64,000 nucleotides of DNA, taken from contig NC_041008.1 of assembly GCF_004193775.1 (NCBI RefSeq), positions 15,333,731 through 15,397,730 on the forward strand. The letters are read 5' to 3'. The notes beneath the pieces are model-generated. The model had not been told where the DNA came from. It worked only from the letters and a program-made list of their open reading frames with translations, and ran no database searches. Within the stretch, counting starts at the first letter, position 1; every line of letters begins with the position of its first letter. The stretch comes from Glycine soja (lineage: Eukaryota > Streptophyta > Magnoliopsida > Fabales > Fabaceae). This document shows positions 28,127 to 41,138 of this stretch, in pieces. Made by a program: the position numbers and the translations under genes.

Positions 28127-29770
28127 ACCTGGTTTTTATTGGCTCTTGTTTTCCTATTGTTCTCCAATTTGTAAGATTGACATTTGCTGCTTCTATTTTA
28201 AGATAGAGGTTGCCTTTTGATGGATGTAACTTGTTTGCTATTTTATTTGAATTCTTTCTCATCATTGCTCAATTATGTTATCGATGTAATGATAAAATTT
28301 GAAATCTATTTATTGTTTACAATTTTTTTTGTTTCCCTCTTACCCCGAGGATGACATTGATATGTCACCAAGAAATACATGCATGCAGCCTTGCTTGGGA
28401 AGTATCTGAATCTGCTGTACTGATAAGTGTCCATTGTACTAAATGAAAACTGCAACACACTTTGGTGTAATCCTAATACCACGTGATTACTAGCAAATTG
28501 CAATCATTATACGAGCCGAGTCCCCTAGCCTTTTTAAAAAAGGCTTAGAAATATATTCTTCACTGCTAAGCATTACTATGTTTATGATAATTTGATAATA
28601 TCAATGTCTCAATCATGACTATCAGGATGCATTTGCTTCTTAAATTATGAGATGGGTAATGCTGTGTGTTCATAATGTTATTCTGACATCCTTCAACATA
28701 AACTATTAAATGAAAATGTACTATTTAATCTCAGAAATAAGTAAAGCATTTTTAGAATAATTAAGTAGATTATTGGGATAGCATTAGATTTTGAGTAATA
28801 TTTTAAAGATGAAATTGTTTATTCAAAATATGTTGCTATCCAATAATCAAATCTATTGTTTTAGTTTTTAAATCTTTTGAAGTTACTATTTTGATAAACA
28901 AATACAAGGACCTGCATAAAAAGTATTATTTGAATGAGTAAAATCAAGGCAAGCTTCCGGAATATATAGTTTGTTATTTACAAACCTTTTTTATTAATTA
29001 TTAATTTATTTGACTAATTTATAAACTTGTTTAGCTAAAATAAAAACGTATAAAAATTTATTTTACAAACTTATTTATTTAGACGCTGTTAAAATAGTCT
29101 TTTGAACATATCACTTCCAACTTATTTTCATTTTTACCCTTTGTAAATAATTGTCAATTATTGTATCCTTTAATACTGATTTATTTCAATTATTACATAT
29201 AATTTTTAGTTTATAATAAAAAACTATGTTTGGACAAATATTAATAATTCAATAGTTAATTAAAAATACATTTTCTCCTACAAAATAAAAAATTACATAA
29301 AATAATATAAACATTAACATAAACATGTTTTTACGTTTATCATCAAATTTAATAGCTAATTTTTAAATACATTTAATTCAATACGCTTTTGAACTTTTAC
29401 TTAGTTTTTTAGTTTTAAACTAATTTGTTATTTTTGCTAAATATTACCACCGAGGACATAATACATTTCCAAAACTTGTCTAAAAGATATCCATGATTAA
29501 ATCTCAAAAAAGTGTAGCCTCTATCCACTGAAAAGGTTAGCGAGTATACATCCACCCTCACATCATCAGACATCAATTGACTCACCAAAATACATTAGAT
29601 AGCAAATCCTGGACTGGGAAACGAATCATCCAAGTGGTGAATGTGAAGTTCTCATTTGATTCCCTTCTAAATTTCTGTCCATCTTTGGTGTAGTACCATG
29701 GCATACCAATAACCCAATGTGGTGGAAATGTTGTGCAATTGTTCAACTATCAAGAGATACATTATCAGCA
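28127..29770. other. Convergent intergenic region between PRMT1 and the saposin-like gene
   Basis: Contains the 3' leaders of the two convergent genes and about 1.2 kb of AT-rich DNA. No further exon, repeat end or RNA gene was recognised. Confidence 0.5.
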
Positions 29771-32700
29771 CTAAAGTTCTGTCTTCCCTCCTTTTTTTGA
29801 ATTGGTTATCTTCTTTCCCCTCCACCACTGGCGTATATGATTAGAAACTTTGTTTGCATGTTTCTTCAGTGTCATGCTTGTGTCCTCAATTCCCTTTTTT
29901 ATCACTTGTTTCCAATCTCTTTTTTCACTTTCTTTCGCTCTCAAAACTTTTCCCTACATTATCCAGTTTTCTCTAACCGTCAGTTTCCATCAAGACATTT
30001 CAATCAATATAAATGAAAGGGACAGTTAGTACCAATTTGGATGGGAAGCTCGCCTCCTCATTGTCATCCTCATCTTCATCATCGCCATCTTCATCACCAA
30101 AATTCTTCATGTTCATTAAATCATCCCTTGAGTACATTTTCATGCCGGGTGCTCCTGGCATGCCCTGAACCAGAATTAAATACAGTATGATCATCATGTA
30201 TAACCAGAAGCATAAAAGTAAGTGTTTAAAAGACATGCACTGTCAGTATAGAAGTTTTTACACTGTCAACTAATAAAAAGTACTATAAAACAAGAAGGAA
30301 AGCAAAAAGTAAAATACCTCCATAGATTTAAGTAGCTTTTCCATTTCAGCCTCCTTGGAAGACTTTGCAACGAATGGTTCACCAGGAGCCCTGTCCTGCA
30401 ACATACAAATAGATCCCCTCATGATGAAATTAACAAGATCTTTCAATAAGAACTCAAGTACATAATGGTAAGTGAATACAAAATTAGATACCATCATTGC
30501 AGAAACAACATTCTAGTTTCTAAACTACATAATCCAAAGAAGGGAAAAGTAAAATCAGTGAAGTACATTGAATTTGCATCCAGAAATACATGGTTGTGGT
30601 ATTGATAGATCAATCAATGTTTAGAATTTTATAAAATAGAAGTACATGAATATTGTAAATAGTATTTTAATCCTAATGTGCTCGCAACACATGTATCAGG
30701 ATCAGAATATAAGAGAAATAAATGATCAGAAATTAAAGGGAAGAGAAATGTAGAGAGACGCAACATTCCTGGTCAAAGACCGTTTTTGGACTATATACAA
30801 GTCTAATGTATACCTGTACTGAAAATAGGTAATTGGTAACAAGCACTGGCTCAGGAATCAACACTAACACTTGTTGATGCTAAAAAATATTTCATGATTG
30901 TATAAGTGCCTGTCGTGGTATTAGAAAAAATAAATTTCCAAATAAAAAAAAAGAAATTTATAAAAGTAAACTACGATTGTTTTTGTTACCTAGGCCACCA
31001 TTGGTAACATTGCACATACTCAACTTTCTTGTTTTTCATTTTGTTTTCTTTTTCCATGATTGACAATAAATCCCACAAACTCAAGTTGAATACTTCACAA
31101 AATTCATGAATTATGAGACAAATCATGAGAACCATCACACCAACGATGATCACAAAACTTATTCCATAAACAACAAAAATCACAAACTTGATACCAAAGA
31201 AATAGAAGATTGATTATTTATGACAATCAATATCGATGCATTGATCATAGTTCACAAGAAAGCTGTATGCTAAACATATTAATTAAATAGAAGCATCAAT
31301 TTCAAACTATAGTTACCTTAGGGACAGGAGGTGGCTTGGTACTGCATGCATTAGTAAGGTCTTTGCAGAGATAATTGCGCAATGAATCAATATCAGGCTT
31401 GGAACTATATAAATATTCAGCAACATCGGTATCAGAATATCCTATGACCTGCAAATTCCACATTACCAGTTTGGCAACAGCAAATATCCCAGCATAAAGA
31501 TATATAATGTACCACCTTTAAATGTGGATATTTGAATTTGAAATATACAACAAATACATAACCAGCACAGAAAGCTCAATTCAGATGATGATCAGCGCAA
31601 CAACATCAACATAGTGTTCTTAATTGATTGAGAATGGGCATTAAGTGAAACTTGTTCCTCTTTTCTACTCTCTCACATTAAGTAGTCATTGCAATTTTGT
31701 CAGCATTATGTTTCCCTGCTTTGCTTATTTAGTTCAGGAAGGCTCTAACAAGTTTTTCTTGCAGTTGCACTGGAACTTTCTTAAGCTGCTAAACTTTTTT
31801 GTATTATATTATGATAGCAAGGTGTGATATTGAGGCTGAAATTTCGAATGCACAGTTCACAAATTGGAAGTCAATAGGCTGAAATTTCTTGTTCACATTC
31901 CCTTTGCTTTTGCCCTTTGGTAATTTGGATATACAAGTAACTTCAAATGAATCTGCATAAGTGAAGAAGGCAATTTTGCATTCTATGAAAAAGATTTTTT
32001 TTTTAAATATTTTGTGAAAGGTTAAATTTTGTTGTTGTTGTGGTGCGGTAGGGAAGAAAAATTTATAGAATCTTGCAAACTAAATCATTAGCCATTAATC
32101 GATTTAGTGGCAGTAGGACTCCAACTCTTAACTGTTCCGGGCATAAAGATTTATAGGATCCCACCATGAAATGTGAATATTTGAAATATACAACAAATAC
32201 ATAACCAACCCAGAAAAGTACAATTCAGATGATGAACAGTGCAACAACATCAACATAGTGTTCTCAATCGATTTAGAATAGACATTAGATGAAACTTGTT
32301 CCATTTTTTTTCTACTCTCACATTATTTAGTCATTTTCAGAACCAAACGAGAAGATGTAACTAACTAATGACAAACAAAAGCACTGAGAGAAAATGTAAT
32401 TTGAATTCAAAATATACACATACCTCCTGACAGGCTCGTTCAATTGTCTTGCATTCAGAATTGCATTGTCCTTCAGAGTCTTGTTCCACCAGCTGATAAG
32501 TAAGAAAGGAAGTTGGAAAAGCAACATCCAAGTATTACTACAAAGACAATATAACCAACATCCAAAGAAAGCACGTGCAAAGGTGCGAAAATAGCATAAC
32601 AATGTGAAACTGAAAACAAAAATTCCACGAGCCATTCATCAAACAAGTTGAGTCCTCTAACCTCTAACCTATCTTCTTTCTCCACAATATCTATGCGCAA

Positions 32701-33054
32701 TATCCAATCCGCTTCAGCCTTTTTTAGATTACAAACATTCTCCGCTATCTCAATGATTTGGTACTCCGAGATCTAACACACATAAAAATCATTCAATATA
32801 ATATATACCACCAAAGCAGCACAAGGAAGCAATTAACAAAAAGAAAAGAAAATAACCTTTTTGGGAGCGATCTCAGCTTGCTTGTTTTGAACCTGCTGAT
32901 ACAATTCTTTAGCAAGTTTCTCACACACTTGACACTTGATGTATTGAATGTCCTCCTTTCTAGCCACCCCCACTGGTTTCTTTGAACAGTGTGAGAAGGG
33001 CATCCATGCTGCAACCACCATAGATACAACTACAACCCACAACACCCCCTTCAT
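29771..33054 (-). CDS. Saposin-like ER protein of the canopy / MIR-interacting (MSAP) family
   Basis: Seven exons on the minus strand: 33054-32857, 32772-32662, 32492-32424, 31448-31317, 30395-30318, 30164-30033 and 29953-29771. They give 300 residues. A signal peptide (MKGVLWVVVVSMVVAAW, cleavage near residue 23) is followed by a Cys-rich saposin-like/DUF3456 region: IKCQVCEKLAKELY, NVCNLKKAEADW, GQCNSECKTIERACQE and NYLCKDLTNAC. Then come a Pro-rich link, an acidic run (DEDGDDEDEDDNEE) and a basic tail (SNHIRQWWRGKK). Canopy-family proteins act in the ER lumen as folding partners of membrane receptors. Similar Arabidopsis proteins are annotated as TLR4 regulator/MIR-interacting MSAP; the plant role is not established. 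The internal ATG at 33054 is preferred over 33102 because it starts the signal peptide. Confidence 0.88.
31493..32335. repeat. Duplicated intron segment (two ~195-bp direct repeats) around a copy of a neighbour gene's 3' flank
   Basis: Within intron 3 of the saposin-like gene, 31493-31690 and 32141-32335 are about 195-bp direct repeats. Both contain GCATAAAGAT, AATATACAACAAATACATAACCA, AACATCAACATAGTGTTCT and GAAACTTGTTCC. Between them, about 31700-32090 resembles 36395-36730, the 3' flank of the 518-residue gene on the plus strand. Shared words include AGCATTATGT, AACAAGTTT, TTGCAGTTGCA, ACTTTCTTAAG, GGCTGAAATTTCTT, GTAACT..GAATGAATCTGCATAA. Similarity was judged by eye and is clearly diverged. 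Confidence 0.7.
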
Positions 33055-33152
33055 CTTCTCAACACACACACGCTGTTCCGCACGAAAGATCAATTTTTTC
33101 ACACAATTTGGTGGGTACGTGAGGTTAGTAACGCCAAATAAATAAACCCTTG

Positions 33153-33160
33153 TTATATAC
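33153..33160 (-). promoter_or_regulatory. TATA box of the saposin-like gene
   Basis: On the minus strand GTATATAACA lies about 100 bp upstream of the ATG at 33054, normal spacing for a plant TATA box. Confidence 0.5.
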
Positions 33161-33833
33161 CCTTAAAATAAAGCTAAATTCTTGGTTTTGTTACATTCTT
33201 AAAAAACACATTTTTACTTTTTTAGCTCATGTGATTGGTCCAGTAAGCAAAAAAATGCTAGGTCCCACATTCTCCACCAATAAGATCCAAGATAACACGT
33301 AGTACTCTCTTAATTTTAAGATTCAGATTTCATTTTTCCTGTAAAAAAAAATTCATTTTTCTCTATGGTACGTTTGATAAGAGAGAGCTTTTAGTTTAAT
33401 GTGAATATTAAGTTCAGAATCTTATCGCGTCTCTATTTTTTAAAAATAACATATAAATGATGTTTTTTGAAATATTTTATGACTAATTTTTCACGAAATT
33501 CTTTTTATTAAAGGTGAGGATGTTACTTTTCTAGATTAATTTTCCTTTTAGTATAATAAAAAATATTATGTTACTTTTATTAATAAAAATATCATTTAAA
33601 TTTTAATTCCAAAAAGAAATTTATTTAAATATTCTCATCCACACAAAACGTATTTTCTATAAAATGCCCCCCTATATTATAGTCCACGCTGGAGTCAATT
33701 CAAAGCAAAACTAGACCTAGAAACCGGTTCGAACCGGGCCCAAATCATACTAAAACCCTTCTCTCATAAACCCTAAAAATCAGACTTGGTTCCGTTGAAC
33801 ACCGATTAAGCATTTTCTATAATTCTGCTCTTA
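33161..33833. promoter_or_regulatory. Shared head-to-head promoter region with site II and telo-box motifs
   Basis: The 779 bp between the divergent ATGs at 33054 (-) and 33834 (+) hold no other gene. Close to the plus-strand gene are a GGGCCC site (33737-33742, a TGGGCC site II on one strand) and an AAACCCTAAA telo-box (about 33768-33777). In plants this pair is typical of ribosome-biogenesis and translation genes. Bidirectional control is inferred from layout only. Confidence 0.5.
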
Positions 33834-36242
33834 ATGGAGATCACTGGTTTGTTCCCTCTCGTGAGTGAGAACTACTCCCTCAAGTTGAAACGTTCAATGC
33901 AAGACCTTTTGGCTGAGATCCCCAAAGAATTCCCAAATTTTACTCCTTTCGTCGATGCGTTTTACGAATTGATGCAAGCGAAGGTTGATCCACCCTTCGA
34001 GGTGACATGGGTCTACGCTGCAATTAACTTTCGTGGTCGTAACTCGGAGAAAAAAGGCGATGCCTTGGATAGAATATTGGCCGCAAAAGACTTGTTTCAG
34101 TTGCTATCTGCATGTTCAGCTTCTGTTCGTGCTTCAAAGAGCATCGCTTTGATGGCTCCTGTTGTTTTCGCGGTGAACGGAGTGATTCAGGAGCTGTTTG
34201 GGAGGGAATTGAGATTGAAGAGAGAGAAGAAAGCAATGAGGGAGGTGAAGTCTTTGGTGGATGTAGTTCTTGGGTATATAAGCATTTGCTGTGATAATAA
34301 TAAGGTTTATGAGGAAGAACCTGATTCTGTGAATTTGATTTTTCCTTTTACTGATTTGGCTCGTGTTTGGGTGGACATGAATGATGATGAAGGGTTTAAA
34401 TCTTTGTTGCCTCTTGTGAGCGGTGATGTCTGTGGCTGGATTCGTTCTAGAGATTTTCATGGGGGTTACTTGGGTGGTGCTGTCATCATGGAAGCGTTTT
34501 TCATGAAACTTTGCCTTTCTTTTCATTTGGCAACGTCAAAGGATGAATTGGAAATGAATCTCAAGAGTTGGGCTGTTGGCTCAATATCTAGCTTTCAAAA
34601 CATATACTTTTTGGGTCAGTAAGGTTTTTGTTTTGGTTTTGATTTTGATTTTATATTTCAGTTTCCTACTACTTTCCTTATCCGTGTCAGTGTGACTTTA
34701 ACTGTGCAAGTTTCTTGCCATTAGGCATAGACTTATAGTAGCTCATGAAATTGAGTGTGGCAATAAAGTTATAGCTCTGCACTATAATGTCCACTCTGAA
34801 ATGCTTGAACTTCTATGGACCAAGTTTACTTATATCTCTGTGTGGTACATTTTTGTACATAAATTTGTTTTTAACCTTTTCACTGTGGAACTTAGCTGGC
34901 TCATGGAAGAATTTCAATTAGAAGAATTTGATCATTTAATTTAACTTTTCTCTTACTTGGATTCCCATTTTTCTAGTTCCTAGTTTAATGTGGATTTGTC
35001 TTTTGTGCAACCAGAGATCCTTATGAGGACCATTTTAGAGACAGCTTTGCCTCTGATCTCAATACTGGTTAGTATTTCATCCTTGTACATATTTGCCATA
35101 AGTTTATCGTTTCTTTCATATCTGCAATAAGTAATCACAGCAGACACCTGTTCCCATTTTCATTGCACATAAGTCCAACACCATAATTTTATGAACTAGG
35201 GCTATCACTTGTACAATCCAATCCAGCTCTTTGTTTACTCTTGCCCTTGTTTATTTCCTGAGTCCATATATCTGAATGTTGAGATTCTAAGTAGTGCTTC
35301 CTTCTATTGCTGTCTGTGCAGAAACCTGAAGGTGAAATTCTATCAAGGAAAATTCTATTTGATGCTGTACTATTGGTGGACTACCCTTTTCTCTATCTAA
35401 ATGCCAAGTACATAAAAAACCTTATCTTGACCAGATTGATTGTTACTCTCAAGGCTGTGGAGTATTTTAGGTATGATACTACAATGAATTAATTATTGTA
35501 TTATGCATATATAGTTCTCTCATTGTGCTTGCATAGCATAATTTCTAATTCTGGCTTAATGTAGGGGGCTTGGTGATCAGAATAGAGCTATCTCTTATAT
35601 TAAGGCATTTTCTGCTTCTCGATTGCCATTGCAAATCATTAAATGGGTTACAAGCCAGAATGGTTTGGAGGAAAAAACTGGCAGAGCAAATGGATCCTCC
35701 CCCAGAGCTCTTATAAGTAAGTTGATCTGGCTCTTATATTTTGGATTGGAGAATATTGTGCTCAATGCATTATACACCTGACATATTTGATCAATTCCTT
35801 GTGTTTAATATACTTAATAGATTGGCTGCTGAGCCTTGAGAATCGAGGGATCAGAGTTTTTGAAGATGATATTTTAAAAAGCCATGCTACATCAGGTCAT
35901 GATATTTCCCAATCTGAGCACCCAGCTGGTAACTTGGAGGGCAAGGTAGCAGATGATGACCTTTTTTATGTGGATAATATCGGGGAAGAGGGAAATACAG
36001 GTGACAATGATAAGCAAAACAAATTGGTTAGTGATGCGTTTGTAGCTGCTGCCCAAACTATGAAGTTATCCGATGATGGAGCTCGAAAACGAAAAGGAAA
36101 ACACAGTGAAAAGAAAATTAAATTTGTCAAATATGACCTCCATCAAAACTCTGAGCCAGTCAAAGCAAGGACTTCAGCCGCAGATGATAGTTCAAGTGGT
36201 GAGAGTGAAGTTGAGGATCCTGTTTCAGATACAGATGCATAA
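33834..36242 (+). CDS. Uncharacterised 518-residue plant protein with charged C-terminus
   Basis: Five exons (33834-34614, 35015-35067, 35322-35470, 35565-35716, 35821-36242) join in one frame to 518 residues. I do not recognise the family. Residues 1-430 look mainly helical, with repeated Leu/Ile-rich segments such as LFPLVSENYSLKLKRSMQDL, and no signal peptide or clear membrane span. The last 90 residues are acidic (DDDLFYVDNIGEEGN). They contain a Lys/Arg block (ARKRKGKHSEKKIKF), a likely nuclear localisation signal, and end in a Ser/Glu/Asp tail. The telo-box and site II motifs just upstream suggest co-expression with ribosome-biogenesis genes, so a nuclear or nucleolar role is possible; this is inference. 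It is divergent from the saposin-like gene. Confidence 0.85.
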
Positions 36243-37727
36243 AGCGAGAATAACGAACTGTTTTCTGTGTAATGATGTTATTTAAACCTACTACAACTAG
36301 ATGCCACAGTCCCATGTTATTATGTAGTGCATTGGAGGGATCCTTTACATGATGAAAGGTCTCAAGAGGTGGTGAGAAGTTGCTTGCTGCCTCATCAGTT
36401 TTGTAAGCATTATGTCCCCTGGTTTGCGAATTCAATTCAGCCTGGCTCCAACAAGTTTGTAGTGCAGTCACATTGCAGTTGCAACGGCACTTTCTTAAGA
36501 TGTTGAGTATTTTATTTGTATTATATGATGTTAGTAAATTGTGATATACTAAAGGCTGAAATTTCTTATCCACAATCCACAAATTGGACGTGGACAGGTC
36601 TTTTCCTTTTCTTCCCTTCTCTCTGGTTCACTTTTTTTATGCTTTTGACTTTCGACAGTTTGGATATCAGGATATGCTAGTAACTCCGAATGAATCTGCA
36701 TAAAGGAAGATAAATTTATAGAATCTTAGATTCTATTCAAATATTTAACCAACTCTTGATTGAACTGTTTTCAGCATAGTTAAATATGTAAGTGTCGCTT
36801 AATTTAATTTATTAGAAATTGCAACATTTTTATAACTAAACTGGTTTTTCTTTTTATTTGCCAATTAGATAGATGCACGGTAAATATGTAACTGTCTTAT
36901 AATTTAATTTGTTAGAAAGGTTTGGAGAAGAATTTTCTTTCGATGAACTGAATTGTCATGCTTAATTTAGTAAGTTATCCTATGGTCTCCACCTTCTAAC
37001 AATATTTGTACTAAAAATAAAAATAAAATCCTATTTTCTATCACAACCCAACACTTACTATTGCTTTGTTAGCCCATTGAAATGAATAGTCTTGACATTG
37101 AAGAGTTTAGTAACAGAAGATAAGTTGGTTAGGTCAGAACAAATGTTAGGCGTTGAAAATTCAAGAGATGAGAAGGAAATTGATGTGGTAACTCTTCATC
37201 CCGTGCTTTAAAAGCAATTTTGTCTAAAGCATATATAAAAAAAACTTCCATTATTAGAAGAATTCAAACCTTAATTTATCGTATTATGAAATATTATTCT
37301 ATTTTTTTATCCATAAGAATCAAAGATAAATATAAAATACACACTTTACTAGCGCAAAGAACAAAAATAAAATAAGAGAGAAACAAAATGGAAGTTGCGT
37401 GTCTCAAAGTGAGAAATAGAAGAGATTTATAACTGGGAAGGATGTGTAAAAAATCAGGGAGTCTCTGGGTTATTAATTGCTCGTCACCATAAATAAAACT
37501 TGAAGTTCATATGGAAAGTACATATACAGCTCAGTGATTTCCTTCCTTCCTTTATGACTGACTACAAATGAATGAACACATACAAATATACCTATATTTA
37601 TGTATTCCCACGGATTCTATCTACAACCCGCCATCTCCTCTCATACAACAAAAAACTAAGAAAAATCCATAGAAGACGAAAGGCTGCTTTAAGTTACATA
37701 TGTAAATGGCCCTTCCCTTTATCAAAC
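36243..37727. other. 3' flank of the 518-residue gene and convergent spacer
   Basis: The first 500 bp are probably 3' UTR, and 36395-36730 is the part copied into the neighbouring gene's intron. The rest, up to the NDL stop codon, is AT-rich and includes the NDL 3' leader. No other gene was seen. Confidence 0.5.
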
Positions 37728-40700
37728 TCACAGCAAAACACGTGTCTTTATAGGCTTGAGCTTCAATCCCATGCTCTCTGGAGAAAGAAGCTCAGGAGAG
37801 ATGCAAGATGGACTAAGCGGGCTTCTTGGGCTGTCACTGAAATGGCATGGCCTATACAAGCCATATCCCATTAAAAAGTACTCCATAGGGACCAGCATTG
37901 CATGTGGCTGTTCCTCTGTAACCATTGATCCGCAACCCTGAACTTCAACCAATGCAGTGTATCTCCTATCAAGTTTTGAAGTCATATGAAGAGCCTCCGA
38001 ATGGAAAGGAGAACTGTCCCCGACAAAAATAAGCGTACGACATTTTAATCTCTTCAATCCTTCCGTTATGTCAGGTCTCCTACAAGTTCGCAAGTGCACG
38101 TAAATATGATAACTCAGTTAAGTATAGGCGTGTGCGTGTTTTGATAAACTTTTCCACAAGCATTTATAGGAGAAGCAAATAAATATGGTGAAGCAAGTGA
38201 CAACTATGTAGCAGCTCTTACTCATTGATAGCCTGAAGAAACCGAAAGACATTGATGCCCTTTCTCTCATCTAGTAGCTGGAAACAAAACAAGAGAAAGA
38301 ACCAGCAAAGTGAGGTAAATGCAGAAGATATAAGAACAAAGGGTAAGGAAATCAAATTCATATTTCAGCTATTAGGCAGCAGCACAAGGGGAGGAAATAA
38401 ATTAGCTTAGCACTAACTTTTCTGCAAGCTTGAACTATCTCTGATTCTGGAAATTCAGCATTACCACGAACTTCCTGTTACCAGGAAAACTCGTAAATAC
38501 TGAGTAAACTAGGAAATACAAGAGAGGTAAGATCCTTGCATTACAATACCTTGCTGAAGTACCGCTGGAGCAAACACTCTTTCAACAAGCCACACACACC
38601 ATAGAAGTATAGCAAATTTGACATCACCTAAAATTAGAAGCAGTCTTAGTTTAGTAAAGCTATCAAACTAGAGAACTCATGAATGCATATTGTCTGCAGG
38701 CATTTGAAAGGAACCTTGTTATAAAACCATTCAGTCCAAGAAGGAGATTTGCATAAGGGAGATACAAGTATTAAACCAAGAACACGCTCCCTATATTTCG
38801 TCTGCATCAAAATTACATAAAATAAGATTGATTTCATATCAAAATTTATTACCCATAACTAAGTTTTTAAATAAAAAAAAAAAGACTACTAAGAATTGGT
38901 TAAACAGGCTCCTCCCCCCTCTCTTCAAAGTCAAATCAGGTACATACTGCAAATAGCGAAAGGATATAAGCACCAGACGATACTCCCATACACATCACTG
39001 CACCAAGCCTGAACAAGAAAATAGTTCATGCAATCAGTAAATATATCACATATATTAGATTTTCCCACATTATATGCAATATTCTCTTGGTCCCTTTTAA
39101 TTTCAGGCATAACTATGAAAAGAACCACAAAAGATAGATCACTTTCTATGTTGGATCTGTTCTCAAATACATGGAACAATTTCAAAAAATGAAAGCTAAC
39201 AATACAAAAAAAGAGAGAAATTGTATTGTAGTTACCGAAAATAATTGAGAACCTCAATTATTTGATCTGCTAAGTCTTCAGCAGAAGGGACTGGATCATC
39301 AGAACAAATTGCAGCAGCTCCCAACTACAAGAACTCTTGTGGAATTTCCAGATAAACTATGTAAATAAAAATATTCAGTTTTAAATGCAATAAAAAGTGC
39401 ATTCAAGTAGATAAACTTACAAACCTCATGCCCAGGAGGACTGATATGATAGATGCAGAAGTTGTGAAGAAGCAAAGAAGTTGCCTCTGGACAGAAAAAT
39501 AATCCTTGGAAACATGACATATCTGCCTCAATACATAGAAACAAAATAATGCCTCAGGTTTTCATATTAAGTTAAGAGGATAGAATCAAACATACACATA
39601 CAATCATTAACATGTCCAGAAAAAACTAAGCAATAAATTTTAGAACAGCAGGGAAAAATTATGATTCTTAACATTTTAAACAGAAGTAATTGGCAGCAAG
39701 GAAAATGAAATGACTCCACTTACAATTTAGCGCTATATCTGGATAAGTGATCAGAGCTGGTTTTTCTTGATCCCCACAGACTATTACAGATACAGAACCA
39801 CAGCCAGTTTGAATATGATGTTCCTGAAATAATATTCTTATATAAGCTTATGAGAAAAATAAAGGGGGGAAAAAAGAAAGTGGGGGCAAAGAAGCACAAA
39901 AATTGAAGCAAACTTTTGGAGTGAAAAAAGAACATCCCTCTAAAGCAAGGATATCCTTTATTTTGTATGTACTCCATCCGAGTAACGAACAGAAAAAATG
40001 TCCAAATTATTTAATTCCTAGCATTGCTGCCCATGTGCCCTTACCCGTTTTTTGGATGACCCCAACTAACAAGCAATAGGCCAATAGCATATTAACAAGA
40101 GTTTGAAAAAAGATAGATGAAATAAGTACTGCCAGATTCCAATCATTGTATGTTCAATACAAAACAAGGTAAAGCTAGTGAAATGAGGACATTATCTTAA
40201 AATGTTTTATAAAAAAACGACTTTACCTAATCCAATAAATAACCGATACATATATAAATTATAAAGCATCAGCCAAAATTGGTTCAAGTTCAATAATGAT
40301 CAAAAGGCTAAGAAAGGCATAGCTATGATTCTTATAGACTGTAATGCACTTAGAAAGAACCGATAAGACAGAAAACCAAAGCAAAAAAGATCCAATTCAT
40401 TCAAAGCGATGAACATCATACAGGAGGTTAAAGAAAAAAACCCTGACCCCACCTAAAAAAACAAAAAGAAGAATAAAATTAAAAGGAAAACAACAAACTG
40501 TGTGTAAGAAAATAATAACAAAGTTTCCCATATCATCTAAATCGCACCAAATACGGCAAATGCAGAGGTGAAATCCATTTCTTCCAAAAATCACTAAATT
40601 AATCCATATTTGCACACGTCTTAAAAGTACCGAGCTGTAAGATTAGACAATACTACTCAGTAGTATAGGAAGCCTGATATTAAAATAAAATATAAAAAAA

Positions 40701-41138
40701 CTGAAATTAAAAACCAAGGACCAAATGAAAAAAATTCAAGAGGATCAAATATAGAAATAGCTCAATGTAATAAAAGGACAATCACAATTCACAAAACTAT
40801 GAGGCATGTATAATATATGGAATGGGAAGATCAGCCACCACCTGACATATTAAAATCTCCATAATCCCAATGGATTGGGGTTGTAAAACATACACCTTTC
40901 AAAGGAAGAACACAATGAAATGAAAATAGGAGAAGAAAACAAAACATCCCCTTGATGAATTGATAAACTAAAATAACCCCAATTGTGTAAAAGTGCTAAG
41001 GGTGCTTCAGGAAAAAGTTTCCACAGCAAAAAGAACCCATTTGGAGAAAGTTTGGAACTTGAAAGAGAAAGGAAGAAAAGAAGAAACCTTTCCGCCGAGA
41101 AAGATCATCTCCATGTCCACTGAAACGGATTCAGCCAT
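37728..41138 (-). CDS. NDL: N-MYC downregulated-like (NDL) protein, NDR family
   Basis: Plant NDL proteins bind the G-protein beta subunit and modulate auxin transport and root growth; they have an alpha/beta-hydrolase fold usually without catalysis. Ten exons on the minus strand: 41138-41088, 39823-39724, 39522-39425, 39324-39236, 39008-38948, 38801-38715, 38627-38550, 38474-38418, 38277-38222 and 38079-37728. They give 342 residues in frame. Diagnostic stretches are [70 protein letters not shown] and the family C-terminus [20 protein letters not shown]. At residues 121-125 the fold's nucleophile elbow reads GVSSG, matching G-x-S-x-G, where I recall Thr/Ala in other plant members. Intron 1 is long (about 1.26 kb). 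Confidence 0.95.

Noticed and set aside
30000..30032. Reading the saposin-like exon 6 through to the stop at 30000 (tail VLTVPFIYID)
   Set aside because: Splicing at 30033 to 29953 gives the basic WWRGKK tail that I recall from the plant family, with good splice sites at both ends.
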